Of a stretch of 64,000 nucleotides of DNA, positions 16,338 to 26,437 are shown in pieces. The position numbers and the translations under genes are program-made. The stretch covers positions 3,348,001 through 3,412,000 of the forward strand of contig NZ_CP162511.1 of NCBI RefSeq assembly GCF_040939305.1, given 5' to 3'. A model generated the notes under the pieces. It had not been told where the DNA came from, searched no databases, and saw nothing but the letters and a program-made list of their open reading frames with translations. The first letter of the stretch is position 1. Each line of letters opens with the position of its first letter. This DNA comes from Herbiconiux sp. A18JL235. Its GTDB lineage: Bacteria > Actinomycetota > Actinomycetes > Actinomycetales > Microbacteriaceae.

Positions 16338-16506
16338 GTCACAACTATACCGCGACCGATCCGCAGAGCCAGTCTGCGCGCCATGGAGTTCGAATCGACG
16401 GAGAACGCGTCAGTCGACGGCGTGAAGTTCCGTCGTTCGTGCGGATCGCCCGCAGAATCCGTCGTTTCGGCGCAGCACGGCGCGACACCGCGCGGCGACA
16501 GCGCGC

Positions 16507-17001
16507 CTAAGCCGCCGCCAAGAACTCCTCCCACTGCGGCTCCGCCTTCTCCGCCCCCTTGATCGTCCACCCCGCCTGATGCGGCATCCGCGGAGCGAAC
16601 CGCAACGACCACCCCATCTCGGCCGGCGTGCGATCGCCCTTCACGTTGTTGCAGCGCAGGCAGCAGGCCACGAGGTTCTCCCACGTGTCCTTCCCGCCGC
16701 GTGAGCGCGGCTGCACGTGGTCGATCGTGGTTGCCGACGCCCCGCAATACCCGCAGCGCTGCCCGTCGCGTCGCAGCACTCCGCGCCGCGACACCGGCAT
16801 CATGCGGTTCATCGGAACCCGCACGTAGCGCGTCAGCAGGATCACCGCCGGCCGCTCGTAGGCACCAGAGGTGCCGAAGACCGGATGCTCGTCGTCGTGC
16901 GCGAGAATGCGCGCCTTCCCGTTCAGCACCAGCACGAGTGCCCGCTTGAACGAGACGACGCCGAGGGGCTCATACCCTGCGTTGAGGACCAGTGTTCGCA
17001 T
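16507..17001 (-). CDS. HNH endonuclease
   Basis: 164 residues from the ATG at 17001, which is preceded by AGGGAGA. An N-terminal segment (MRTLVLNAGYEPLGVV) typical of the actinobacterial single-domain HNH family is followed by a C-terminal HNH fold: CGYC and CLRC cysteine pairs (about residues 85-125) for structural zinc, DHVQPRSRGG as the catalytic His region, and ENLVACC...N as the final part. This family is widespread and chromosomal in actinobacteria; its biological substrate is not established. A hairpin sits in its leader. Confidence 0.9.
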   Translation of the reverse strand: MRTLVLNAGYEPLGVVSFKRALVLVLNGKARILAHDDEHPVFGTSGAYERPAVILLTRYVRVPMNRMMPVSRRGVLRRDGQRCGYCGASATTIDHVQPRSRGGKDTWENLVACCLRCNNVKGDRTPAEMGWSLRFAPRMPHQAGWTIKGAEKAEPQWEEFLAAA

Positions 17002-17017
17002 GCTCTCCCTTTCGAAC

Positions 17018-17040
17018 ACACCTGGACGGCTTCCAGGTGT
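17018..17040 (-). promoter_or_regulatory. Hairpin in the 5' leader of the HNH gene
   Basis: Perfect 9-bp inverted repeat, ACACCTGGA (17018-17026) and TCCAGGTGT (17032-17040), with a 5-nt loop. It lies 7 bp upstream of the ribosome site of the HNH endonuclease gene. It could be an operator dyad or an RNA hairpin limiting translation of the nuclease. Confidence 0.4.
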
Positions 17041-17106
17041 TCGATGAATCGCTCGTCGACGGATGCACCACTCAGGCGCAGCCCAGGAGACGCGGAGGCA
17101 ACAAAA

Positions 17107-17133
17107 AAGGCGCCGTCATGATGACAGCGCCTT
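17107..17133 (-). terminator. Intrinsic terminator-like hairpin
   Basis: AAGGCGC (17107-17113) pairs with GCGCCTT (17127-17133), and GTCAT with ATGAC inside. On the minus strand the stem runs into a T-run (plus-strand A-run 17103-17108), the pattern of a Rho-independent terminator for leftward transcription from the NlpC/P60 side. The wider gap 17041-17371 holds this, a second hairpin at 17284 and a nested stem near 17190-17227, but no gene. Confidence 0.55.
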
Positions 17134-17283
17134 GCTCACAGAACCAGGTATCTGGCTCTGACTCAGCCCACTCGTGTGCCTGCGCACGATGAGCAGGAGA
17201 CTACCCGTGGTGCGGGTGCTCCTGTTCCCGTTCATCAGGCTCTCCAGATCTCGAAAAACGACCAGGGCCTCAGGTTACGACAG

Positions 17284-17317
17284 AATCGGCGTGCCACGAA
17301 GAGGTGGCACGCCGATT
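17284..17317. terminator. 14-bp perfect stem-loop downstream of the NlpC/P60 gene
   Basis: AATCGGCGTGCCAC (17284-17297) and GTGGCACGCCGATT (17304-17317) form a perfect 14-bp stem with a 6-nt loop. It starts 54 bp after the NlpC/P60 stop codon. There is no T-run, so it may be a REP-like palindrome or a transcript-stabilising 3' hairpin rather than a classical terminator. Confidence 0.5.
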
Positions 17318-17371
17318 CACATGTCCGTCACGCACTATTTACACGTGCGCCGAGCGGATGCGGTGGCCGGG

Positions 17372-18367
17372 TCAGACGATCCGCACGAAGTAGTAGCTGC
17401 CCCACAGCGGCCGGTGCTCCACGAAACGACCCCAGTCGGGCGAGTCGATCGAGCCGCCCGCACCGTCGTAGATGCCGACGTGACCGATGGGCCAGATGAT
17501 GAGGTCGCCGGCCTGAGCATCCGCCGGCGAGATGGGGATGCCCAACGCCGCCTGGTTGCTCACGGTGCGCGGCAGGTAGATGCCGAACTGACCGAACACG
17601 TACTGGGTGAGACCGTCGCAGCCGAAGCTGGTGTCGGGGCTGGCGCCGCTGCCGTAGGGCACCTTGCCCACGAACTGCTCGGCGAACTCCACGATCGCTG
17701 CACCGCTGTACGGGCCCGACGGCGGGTTCACGGTGAAGGCACCGCCGCTCGACGAATCGGAAGCTGCTTTCTCCTTGGCCTCGGCAGCGGCTGCGGCACG
17801 GGCGGCGGCTTCGGTCGCGGCCACAGCGGCTGCGGCGGCAGCGCGCGACGCGGCGAGCTCCTCGGTGGTGGGGGCCTTGTAGTTGTCGCGGCTGACGGCG
17901 AGCGCGGCAGAGGCGTCGGGAACCACGAGGGTCTGCTCACCGGCGAGCGACACGTCGGCGGCCACACCGTTGTCGAAGTTGCCGCCACCGCCGAAGGCGT
18001 AGGCGGGAAGGGCCATGGTGGCCACGAGAGCGGCGGCAGCGGTCATGACGACGGCGCTCAGCGCTCCGCGCTTCGTGGGGCGCTTGACGCGCGGCAGGCG
18101 CACGGCGGGGAGGCGATGCGCGGGAACGCCGGCCTCAGGCCGCACCTCGACGGCGGTCGACGCACTCGGAGCCTCGACGGCCTCGCGCGGCACGGTCGCC
18201 AGCTCCATCGCGGCGGCGGGCGCCTGCGGAACCGAGGGCACCAGGCCGGTGCGGGCTTCGAGCTCACGACGCTCGCGGCGGCTCAGCGGCTGCGCGGGGG
18301 TGTCGGATGCTGCGGATGAGCTTTCGGGGTTGTGCTCGGAACCGAGCGACTCACCAAGTGGGGCCAA
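17372..18367 (-). CDS. NlpC/P60 peptidoglycan endopeptidase
   Basis: 331-residue cell-wall hydrolase (peptidase family C40) that cleaves peptide stems of peptidoglycan. The long cytoplasmic N-terminus is Pro/Arg/Glu-rich, followed by a membrane segment or uncleaved signal (about 101-123). An Ala-rich coiled segment (168-205) comes next, then the catalytic domain with Cys250 (GCDG), His296 (GHVGIY) and His318. The TTG start is supported by a strong GGAGGA site 7 nt upstream. It follows the DtxR-family gene after a 227-nt gap that contains a structured leader. Confidence 0.9.
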   Translation of the reverse strand: MAPLGESLGSEHNPESSSAASDTPAQPLSRRERRELEARTGLVPSVPQAPAAAMELATVPREAVEAPSASTAVEVRPEAGVPAHRLPAVRLPRVKRPTKRGALSAVVMTAAAALVATMALPAYAFGGGGNFDNGVAADVSLAGEQTLVVPDASAALAVSRDNYKAPTTEELAASRAAAAAAVAATEAAARAAAAAEAKEKAASDSSSGGAFTVNPPSGPYSGAAIVEFAEQFVGKVPYGSGASPDTSFGCDGLTQYVFGQFGIYLPRTVSNQAALGIPISPADAQAGDLIIWPIGHVGIYDGAGGSIDSPDWGRFVEHRPLWGSYYFVRIV

Positions 18368-18374
18368 GATCTAG

Positions 18375-18497
18375 TCCTCCGGCACCTCTGACAGCCGGGT
18401 GCAGCTGTTTCCCGTCCATACCGAATTGGGTGCGTGTTCTCCGACCAAGAGACGGGAAGGAGGTGTCTTGGCCCGCATCCGCCGGCCTCAGGGTGCC
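18375..18497 (-). promoter_or_regulatory. Structured 5' leader of the NlpC/P60 gene (riboswitch-like)
   Basis: Read as RNA on the minus strand, an outer stem pairs GGCACCCTG (18489-18497) with CAGAGGTGCC (18381-18390, one bulge). Its 3' strand abuts the GGAGGA ribosome site (18375-18380). Inside are a TTCCCGTC/GACGGGAA stem (18451-18458 with 18409-18416) and an ACAGC/GCTGT hairpin (18404-18408 with 18391-18395). Cell-wall hydrolase genes of actinobacteria are often under c-di-AMP riboswitches, but I do not find that motif's conserved sequence here. Confidence 0.45.
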
Positions 18498-18594
18498 TGC
18501 GGACTCGTTCGAGGATACGGGAGGCATTCCCGTTTGTCACTTCAGCGCGCAGGTTTTTTAACAATTCCGTAACGCTCAAATGACCGTCAGGTGG

Positions 18595-19287
18595 CTAGAC
18601 CCCAACGAATATGTGGCTTGCGACCTCATTGGGCAGTTCGAGGCCCTCGTCGTAACCTTCGACCTCGACTAGAACGTAGGAGCCGACCGCGGTGAACGCG
18701 GCCGTGTTGCCCGGAACGACCCCCGCATCCTTCAGCTGCAGCAGCAGCTCGGGGTCGACCTGGGCGGGCTCGCCGAGACGGCGGATGGTCTTGGTCTGCG
18801 GGCCGACGGCACCGTGCACGAGGGTGACGATGTTCACCACGCCGCGGGTGAACGGGATCGATGCCGCGTCGCCGAAGGCGTCGAGACCCGGGATGGGGTT
18901 GCCGTAGGGCGACTCGGTCGGGTGGTCGAGCATGTCGAGAATGCGGCGCTCCACCTGCTCGCTCATCACATGCTCCCAGCGGCATGCTTCGTCGTGCACG
19001 AGTTCCCACTCGAGACCGATCACGTCGGAGAGCAGGCGCTCGGCGAGGCGGTGCTTGCGCATGACGGCGATCGCCTTCTTACGGCCCACCTCGGTGAGTT
19101 CGAGGTGGCGGTCGACCGAGACGACGACGAGCCCGTCGCGCTCCATGCGGCCCACCGTCTGCGACACCGTGGGGCCCGAGTGGCCGAGCCGCTCCGAGAT
19201 GCGCGCACGCAGCGGCGTGATGTTCTCCTCCTCGAGCTCGAGGATCGTTCGAAGATACATCTCGGTGGTGTCGATCAGATCAGTCAC
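18595..19287 (-). CDS. DtxR-family metal-dependent repressor (IdeR-like)
   Basis: 230 residues with the full three-domain layout: winged HTH (about 1-70; HSGPTVSQTVGRMERDGLV), metal-binding dimerisation domain (about 75-140; HDEACRWEHVMSEQVERRI contains the His/Glu/Cys ligand cluster), and a C-terminal SH3-like domain (about 150-230). Metal-loaded IdeR/DtxR represses iron-uptake genes; MntR-type proteins lack the SH3 domain, which favours the iron type. A box resembling the iron-box consensus sits just upstream, suggesting autoregulation. The nearby NlpC/P60 gene is on the same strand. Confidence 0.9.
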   Translation of the reverse strand: MTDLIDTTEMYLRTILELEEENITPLRARISERLGHSGPTVSQTVGRMERDGLVVVSVDRHLELTEVGRKKAIAVMRKHRLAERLLSDVIGLEWELVHDEACRWEHVMSEQVERRILDMLDHPTESPYGNPIPGLDAFGDAASIPFTRGVVNIVTLVHGAVGPQTKTIRRLGEPAQVDPELLLQLKDAGVVPGNTAAFTAVGSYVLVEVEGYDEGLELPNEVASHIFVGV

Positions 19288-19302
19288 TGCGCATACTCCT
19301 AA

Positions 19303-20523
<1,221 letters not shown>

Positions 20524-20786
20524 GCCGAGCGGGCGGCGGGGGCGCGGGCCCGCATCCGGGCGCGTGGCGCGTTCGCGCGGACTCTTCCTACGCTGATGCG
20601 CACCCCCCCACCCGTGGGCGGCCCGGTCGCGCGGAGGTCAGGCGAAGTCCGCGCTAGCGGCGCAGGTTCCGGCGGCGGCCGCCGGAGGGCGCGGACTTCT
20701 CCACCGTCGAGCGCCACCGCCGGCCACTGCGGGCCCCGTCGCGGTGCGATGTGGACGATTCCGCGCGATGCGCGGACACCGCCGCA

Positions 20787-21920
20787 TCAGCGACCGGCAG
20801 CGAAGCCTTCCGCGTGCGGGTCGTCGTCGTCGGAGTCGTACCCGTCGTCGTCCGAGTCGTCCTCGTCGTCAGAGTCGCCCTCGTCGTCGTCCGAGTCACC
20901 CTCGTCATCCGAGTCATCCTCGTCGTCGGAGTCTCCCTCGTCGTCGTCGGAGTCTCCCTCGTCATCCGAGTCATCCTCGTCGTCGGAGTCATCCACGTCA
21001 TCGTCATCGTCATCGTCCGAGTCGCCCTCCTCGTCCGAGTCGTCGGCGGCGGTGGAGGCGGCTTCGGCGGAGGCGAGTTCGTCGTCGTCGAGGACGTGGT
21101 CGTCGAGGTCGAGCACGAGGTCGTCGTCGCCGAAATCGTCGTCGTCCGACTCGTCGTCATCGTCTTCGGAGTCGTCGTCGCTGCCGTCGGAGTCGTCGTC
21201 CGACTCGTCGTCATCGGACTCGTCGTCGGACTGGGCGGTTGCGGCGGCGAGCTCTTGGGCGAGCTGGTACTCGGCGAGGCGCTCCGACCAGGGCACCCAG
21301 TCGGGTGCGACGAGGGCGTCGTCTCCGGGGAGCAGTTCGACCTCGAGCACGGTCGGCTCCGACTGCTCGTCGACGCGGGCGAGGGTGACTGTCCAGTGCC
21401 AGCCGGGGTATCCGGCGAGCTTGGTGGCGAAGTGGAGGCTGAGCACGTGGTCTTCGGCGGCCTCGTGTCCGACCACCTCACCGACGGTCGCGGCAGGCGT
21501 CACCTCGTAGAGAGCGGCTCGCGCCAGATCGACCGAGGCCAGCAGCACCTCATCGACCTTCGGCGGATCCAGCACCTCCACCTCGACGACGATCTCCTCC
21601 ACCTCGACGACCTCGGCCGCCTCGACATCAACCTCGATTTCGACCTCGGCCACCTCGACCTCGATCCCTTCGGCCCCGTCATCGCCGCCCACCTCGTCGG
21701 TCGACTCCGTGCCGGCAACCACCTCAGCCTCACCGCCGTTCGCTGCCTGATCAGCATCCCCATCAGGCTCGGTCGCCGCGTCCTGGGACGACTCGACCAC
21801 AGCATCCGCCCCCGAGCCGGTCACCGCAGCCGCAGCCGCAGCATCCGAACCCGGCGAGGCCACAGCATCCTCCGGACCCTCGGCCTCCGCCGAAGCCGAC
21901 GCGGGGTCGTGTGACGGCAC
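20787..21920 (-). CDS. DUF3027 family protein with long Asp/Ser-rich tail
   Basis: 377 residues. The N-terminal 130 are Ala/Glu/Val-rich. A short conserved core of the DUF3027 type (about 135-225) includes HFATKLAGYPGWHWTV and LLPGDDALVAPDWVPWSERL. The last 140 residues are almost only Asp, Ser, Glu and Gly in repeated SDDE-type units, making the protein extremely acidic. Function unknown; DUF3027 genes sit between serC and a cold-shock gene in many actinobacteria, as here. The GTG start shares one base with the stop of the upstream cold-shock gene. The gap 20524-20786 shows GC-rich dyads but no gene. Confidence 0.85.
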   Translation of the reverse strand: MPSHDPASASAEAEGPEDAVASPGSDAAAAAAVTGSGADAVVESSQDAATEPDGDADQAANGGEAEVVAGTESTDEVGGDDGAEGIEVEVAEVEIEVDVEAAEVVEVEEIVVEVEVLDPPKVDEVLLASVDLARAALYEVTPAATVGEVVGHEAAEDHVLSLHFATKLAGYPGWHWTVTLARVDEQSEPTVLEVELLPGDDALVAPDWVPWSERLAEYQLAQELAAATAQSDDESDDDESDDDSDGSDDDSEDDDDESDDDDFGDDDLVLDLDDHVLDDDELASAEAASTAADDSDEEGDSDDDDDDDVDDSDDEDDSDDEGDSDDDEGDSDDEDDSDDEGDSDDDEGDSDDEDDSDDDGYDSDDDDPHAEGFAAGR

Positions 21921-22300
21921 TACGCGTCCAGCTCGTCGGCGACCTTGCGGAGCAGGGCGGCGATCTTGCGGCTGTGGGCGTTGTCGGGGTAGCGGCCGCG
22001 CTTGAGGTTGCCGCCGATGGAGTCGAGCACCTTCACGAGGTCTTCGACGATGATCGCCATGTCGTCGGCGGGCTTGCGCGACATCTTCACCAGGCTCGGC
22101 GGTGCCTCGAGCACGCGCACCGAGAGCGCCTGCGCACCGCGCTTGCCGTCGGCGATGCCGAACTCGAGCTTCGTTCCGCTCTTCACCACGGCTCCCGCGG
22201 GCAGGGCCGACGCGTGCAGGAACACCTCGGAGCCGTCATCAGCACTGATGAAGCCGAAGCCCTTCTCTTCGTCGTAGAACTTGACCTTGCCGGTGGGCAT
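21920..22300 (-). CDS. Cold-shock domain protein with C-terminal extension
   Basis: 126 residues. Residues 1-65 form a cold-shock domain: GKVKFYDEEKGFGFI (RNP1-like) and VFLHASAL (RNP2-like), which bind single-stranded nucleic acid. Unlike the 67-residue CspA at 32323, it carries a C-terminal helical extension (about 70-126) of the type found in the actinobacterial CspB-long family next to DUF3027. The ATG at 22300 has a GAGGAGA site. It is the first gene of a two-gene unit with DUF3027. Confidence 0.92.
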   Translation of the reverse strand: MPTGKVKFYDEEKGFGFISADDGSEVFLHASALPAGAVVKSGTKLEFGIADGKRGAQALSVRVLEAPPSLVKMSRKPADDMAIIVEDLVKVLDSIGGNLKRGRYPDNAHSRKIAALLRKVADELDA

Positions 22301-22379
22301 CGTGTTTCTCCTCAGGTAATCGGCGCGAATACCGCTCGCGGCCATGTACCAGCCTACCGGTGCCCGTATCCTTGGTGTC

Positions 22380-22646
22380 GTGAGTGAACCCGAAGCCAGC
22401 GCACCCGGCCGCGTCGAGCGCTCGCTCGCCGTCATGATCGTGTCGGTCATCGGCCTGTCGTTCATCTGCATGGTCGTGGTGCTCGTCGCCGGCCTCGCCA
22501 CCGGCGGGCAGGGCATGAACACCACCTTCTGGGGCGTACTGGCGTTCATCCCGTGGATCGGCCTGCCCATCGGCCTCGTTCTCATGATCGTGCTTCTCGT
22601 GCTCAGCATGCGCCGTCGCCTGCGCGACGCCCGCGGGAGTCGATGA
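22380..22646 (+). CDS. Small two-helix membrane protein
   Basis: 88 residues with two transmembrane helices (about 18-40 and 52-76) and a basic C-terminus (MRRRLRDARGSR). GTG start; TATCCT (22367-22372) ends 7 nt before it, indicating a leaderless transcript. Its stop overlaps the start of the helicase-associated gene as ATGA, so the two are coupled. Such small membrane proteins are common upstream of this gene pair; function unknown. Confidence 0.85.
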   Translation: MSEPEASAPGRVERSLAVMIVSVIGLSFICMVVVLVAGLATGGQGMNTTFWGVLAFIPWIGLPIGLVLMIVLLVLSMRRRLRDARGSR

Positions 22647-24790
22647 GCGATACGCTCCGGCTCGCCCGCAGCCTCGGCGCTCTGGGCGACGACGCCCTCG
22701 CCGCCCTCCTGCAGACCCGTGAGGTCGCGGGCGCTGCTCCGCGCGACTTCTTCGACCTCGCCGACGCCCTGCTCGACGCGGGCTCGATCGCGAGCGCACT
22801 ACGGCCCTTCGACCGCGCGACGCTCAAGTGGCTCGCCGCGGGTGCCGCGGCTCCGGCCTCCCCGCCGCTCCCGCCGCGGTCGACCCCCGTCGCCGAGCTG
22901 ACCGCGCTCGGGCTGGTGGGTTCGCCCGCAGCAACGGATGCGCGGGTGCACGTCTACTCCGCGGTGCGCGACGTGGCGGCCCGAGTACTGGCGGCGGCGC
23001 CCCCGTCTGGCGCGTCGACCGCAGCGACGATCGGCCCGGATGCGGTGGGCGACGCCGCATCCGAGCCGACAGGCTCTCCGGATGCATACGGCCCCGATGC
23101 CACCACGCCCAGCGGGCAGCGTGGGGTCGCCGGCGCCGGGGCGGAAGCGACGGGTTCGACGGATGCGCGGGGCGGCCCCCAGACGCCCAGGCCCGACGTC
23201 GAGCCCCGTCCTGCGGATGCCGAGGCTGGGCCCACGAAGGTGACGGATGCGCGCAGCGGCAGCACAGCATCCGTCGACCTGGCCGCGGGCGAACGGGCAT
23301 TCGGGGCGCTGGTCGCCGTGTCGGAACTCGGGCATCAGGCCCGGCTCGCCGCGCTGCGGGTGAAGGCGCGCGGCGGTGTTCCCGTGGCGGAGGAGAAGCG
23401 GCTGGCGCCGCTGCTGGCGGTGGAGCCGGAGGAGGTCGCCATCGTGGTGGATCTCGCGCTGGCCGCGGGTCTGCTCGGCGAGGACGGGGATCGCCTGCTC
23501 TCGACCGAAGCCCTCGACGAGTGGCATCGGCTCGCGCCGGAGCGGCGGTGGCTGCGGCTCGTGTCGGCATGGATGGGGACGCTGTCCCGCCCGGTGCGCC
23601 GCACCGTCGAATGGAGCGGGCCGGCCTGGCCTGGACCGCTGAGGGCGGCGAGCGCCTTCCGTGAGCTGCACCCCGCCGCCGACGACGCGATGGTGGCGGC
23701 GCTCAGCGAGGTCGACGCGGTCGCCGCCTTCCTCGGCCTTGTCGTGGGCGAGGAGTCGAGCGCCTTCGGCGCGGCCGCCCTCGCCTCGCACGCCGCCGGG
23801 CAGGGGCCGGATGCGGCCGCCGCTGCCATCGCCCCGCTCTTCCCGGCCGAGGTCGACCGCGTCTATGTGCAGCACGACCTCTCGGTGATCGCACCCGGCC
23901 CGCTGTCGCCGGCGCTCGACGCGCGGCTGCGGCGACTCGCACCGCTCGAGAACCGTGGGGTGGCGTCGAGCTATCGCATCACCGCGCAGAGCATCGACCG
24001 CGCTCTCGCCGAGGGCGAGACCGCCGAGGGCGCCCGCGAGTTCCTCGCCGAGCTGTCACTCACGGGTATCCCGCAATCGCTCGACTACCTCCTCACCCAG
24101 GGCGACCGCCGCCACGGGCTGCTGCGCGTGCTCCCCGCGCCGGCAACGGGCACCACGCCGGGTCCACGCTCCGCCCCGTTGACGCCGGGCGACGCGGTCC
24201 CGGCCCGCGCCCTCATCCGCACCACCGACCCGGCCCTCGCCGACTCCCTCGCCGTCGACCAGTCCCTGGCCGCCCTCGCCCTCCGCCGCACCCCCGACGG
24301 CGACCTCACCAGCCGGGCGACCCCCTCCACGGTGTTCTGGGCACTCGCCGACGCCCGCTACCCGGCCCTCGTCGAGGACGAGCACGGCGAGCGCCTCCTC
24401 CTCCACCGCGTACCTGTCTTGCCCGCTCCGCCCGTCCCCGGCGAACACGATCGGCGCGCCGACGACCACGCCGACCCCATCACCCCATCCCCACCACCGG
24501 CCTCCATCGCCGACCTCATCCGCCGTCTCCGTGCCGCCCCCGCGAGCGCCCTCGACGACGACACCGCCTGGATGGTGCGCCAGATCGACCAGGCCATCCG
24601 CTCCCGCAGCCCCCTCCGCATCGAGGTGCGCTTCCCCGACGACTCGGTGCGCGACGTCGAGGTCACCCCGCTCAGCGTCGCCAACGGTCGCCTCCGCTGC
24701 CTCGACCTGCGCGCCGGCGTCGAGCGAACGGTGCCCGTGGCGAACATCGTGGCTCTCACGCCCGTCTCCCCCGGTGCCGACGTAGACTGA
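22643..24790 (+). CDS. Helicase-associated domain protein (XPB partner, Rv0862c-like)
   Basis: About 715 residues. It resembles the actinobacterial helicase-associated (XPB/Ssl2-like, N-terminal domain) protein encoded directly upstream of XPB helicase. The N-terminus (1-110) is helical. A Pro/Gly/Thr/Asp-rich linker (about 115-215) separates it from winged-helix-like regions, and the end (about 620-700) contains the VRQIDQAIRSRSPLRIEV segment typical of WYL-like or helicase C-terminal domains. It starts within the stop codon of the small membrane protein (ATGA) and lies 6 bp before the XPB gene. Presumed accessory factor in DNA repair; biochemical role not established. Confidence 0.85.
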   Translation: MSDTLRLARSLGALGDDALAALLQTREVAGAAPRDFFDLADALLDAGSIASALRPFDRATLKWLAAGAAAPASPPLPPRSTPVAELTALGLVGSPAATDARVHVYSAVRDVAARVLAAAPPSGASTAATIGPDAVGDAASEPTGSPDAYGPDATTPSGQRGVAGAGAEATGSTDARGGPQTPRPDVEPRPADAEAGPTKVTDARSGSTASVDLAAGERAFGALVAVSELGHQARLAALRVKARGGVPVAEEKRLAPLLAVEPEEVAIVVDLALAAGLLGEDGDRLLSTEALDEWHRLAPERRWLRLVSAWMGTLSRPVRRTVEWSGPAWPGPLRAASAFRELHPAADDAMVAALSEVDAVAAFLGLVVGEESSAFGAAALASHAAGQGPDAAAAAIAPLFPAEVDRVYVQHDLSVIAPGPLSPALDARLRRLAPLENRGVASSYRITAQSIDRALAEGETAEGAREFLAELSLTGIPQSLDYLLTQGDRRHGLLRVLPAPATGTTPGPRSAPLTPGDAVPARALIRTTDPALADSLAVDQSLAALALRRTPDGDLTSRATPSTVFWALADARYPALVEDEHGERLLLHRVPVLPAPPVPGEHDRRADDHADPITPSPPPASIADLIRRLRAAPASALDDDTAWMVRQIDQAIRSRSPLRIEVRFPDDSVRDVEVTPLSVANGRLRCLDLRAGVERTVPVANIVALTPVSPGADVD

Positions 24791-24796
24791 TCTGCT

Positions 24797-26437
24797 ATGC
24801 CAGACGGCCCTCTCATCGTCCAAAGCGACCGCACCGTGCTGCTCGAGGTGGCGCATCCCGCCGCCGACGCAGCCCGCCACGCGCTCGCGGTCTTCGCCGA
24901 GCTCGAACGCGCGCCCGAGCACGTGCACACCTACCGCATCACGCGCCTCGGCCTCTGGAACGCCCGCGCCGCCGGCCACACCGCCGCCGAGATCAACGCC
25001 ACCCTCACCGAGTACTCGAAGTTCGCGGTTCCCGCCTCCGTCTCGGCCGAGATCGACGAGACCATCGGCCGCTACGGCAAGCTCGTCATCGAGCGCGACG
25101 ACGAGGGCACGCTGCTGCTCCGGTCGACGGATGCTGCGGTGCTCACCCAGGTCATGCGCGCCAAGAAGGTGGCACCGCTCCTCATCGAACGCCGCGACGA
25201 CGGCTCCCAGGTGATCGAGCCGTGGGCGCGCGGGCAGCTGAAGCAGGAGCTCATCAAGCTCGGCTGGCCCGCCGACGACCTGGCAGGCTTCACCCCGGGC
25301 ACCCCGCACCAGATCGATCTCGACGAGCGCGACTGGCACCTGCGCGACTACCAGCAGCAGGCCGTCGACCACTTCGCCGAGCACGGCTCCGGCGTCGTCA
25401 TGCTTCCCTGCGGGGCGGGCAAGACGCTCGTCGGCGCGGGCGCGATGGCGGCGGTGAAGACCAACACGCTCATCCTGGTCACCAACACCGTGTCGGCAAG
25501 GCAGTGGCGCGACGAGCTGCTGAAACGCACCAGCCTCACCGAAGACGAGATCGGCGAGTACTCGGGCCTCGTCAAAGAGGTGAAGCCGGTCACCATCGCG
25601 ACCTACCAGATCCTCACCTCGAAGCGGAAGGGCAGCTACGCCCACCTCGAGCTGCTCGACGCCCTCGACTGGGGGCTCGTCGTCTACGACGAGGTGCACC
25701 TGCTTCCTGCCCCCGTGTTCAAGCTCACCGCCGACCTGCAGGCGCGCCGCCGTCTCGGGCTCACGGCCACGCTCGTGCGCGAAGACGGCCGCGAGTCGGA
25801 CGTGTTCAGCCTCATCGGGCCCAAGCGGTTCGACGCCCCGTGGAAGGAGATCGAGGCCCAGGGCTACATCTCCCCCGCCGAGTGCTTCGAGGTGCGCGTC
25901 GACCTGCCCTTCGAGGAGCGGATGGAGTACGCCGCCGCCGGAGACGACGAACGCTACCGCCTCGCCGCCACCGCCCCGGCGAAGCTCGACGCCACCAGGC
26001 GGCTCATCGAGCAGCACAAGGGCGAGCGCATCCTCGTCATCGGGCAGTACCTCGACCAGCTCGAGGCGCTCTCGCAGGAGCTCGGTGCCCCGAGCATCAC
26101 GGGCGCGACGCCGGTGCCCGAGCGGGAGCGGCTGTTCCAGGCTTTCCGCGACGGCGAGGAGAAGATCCTTGTGGTGTCGAAGGTGGCGAACTTCTCCATC
26201 GACCTGCCCGAGGCGAGCGTCGCCATCCAGGTCTCGGGCTCGTTCGGGTCGCGGCAGGAGGAGGCGCAGCGGCTCGGGCGACTGCTGCGGCCGAAGCAGT
26301 CGGGGCTCACGGCGAGCTTCTACACGCTGGTCGCCCGCGACACCGTCGATCAGGATTTCGCGCAGAACCGTCAGCGCTTCCTGGCCGAACAGGGCTACTC
26401 GTACAGCATCCTCGACGCCGAGGTGCCGGCGGCCTGA
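24797..26437 (+). CDS. DNA repair helicase XPB
   Basis: 546-residue superfamily 2 3'-5' DNA helicase. It has an N-terminal damage-recognition-like domain (1-150), then motif I LPCGAGKT, the DEVH box in VVYDEVHLLP, motif III GLTATLVRED (the start of the RED motif), and motif VI QRLGRLLRPK. This arrangement matches bacterial XPB such as mycobacterial Rv0861c. The ATG at 24797 has TAGACT (24783-24788) 8 nt upstream. It forms one transcription unit with the helicase-associated gene. Confidence 0.95.
   Translation: MPDGPLIVQSDRTVLLEVAHPAADAARHALAVFAELERAPEHVHTYRITRLGLWNARAAGHTAAEINATLTEYSKFAVPASVSAEIDETIGRYGKLVIERDDEGTLLLRSTDAAVLTQVMRAKKVAPLLIERRDDGSQVIEPWARGQLKQELIKLGWPADDLAGFTPGTPHQIDLDERDWHLRDYQQQAVDHFAEHGSGVVMLPCGAGKTLVGAGAMAAVKTNTLILVTNTVSARQWRDELLKRTSLTEDEIGEYSGLVKEVKPVTIATYQILTSKRKGSYAHLELLDALDWGLVVYDEVHLLPAPVFKLTADLQARRRLGLTATLVREDGRESDVFSLIGPKRFDAPWKEIEAQGYISPAECFEVRVDLPFEERMEYAAAGDDERYRLAATAPAKLDATRRLIEQHKGERILVIGQYLDQLEALSQELGAPSITGATPVPERERLFQAFRDGEEKILVVSKVANFSIDLPEASVAIQVSGSFGSRQEEAQRLGRLLRPKQSGLTASFYTLVARDTVDQDFAQNRQRFLAEQGYSYSILDAEVPAA

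Noticed and set aside
18375-18497. c-di-AMP (ydaO) riboswitch
   Set aside because: The context fits, but the conserved blocks of that riboswitch are not found; kept only as an unclassified structured leader.
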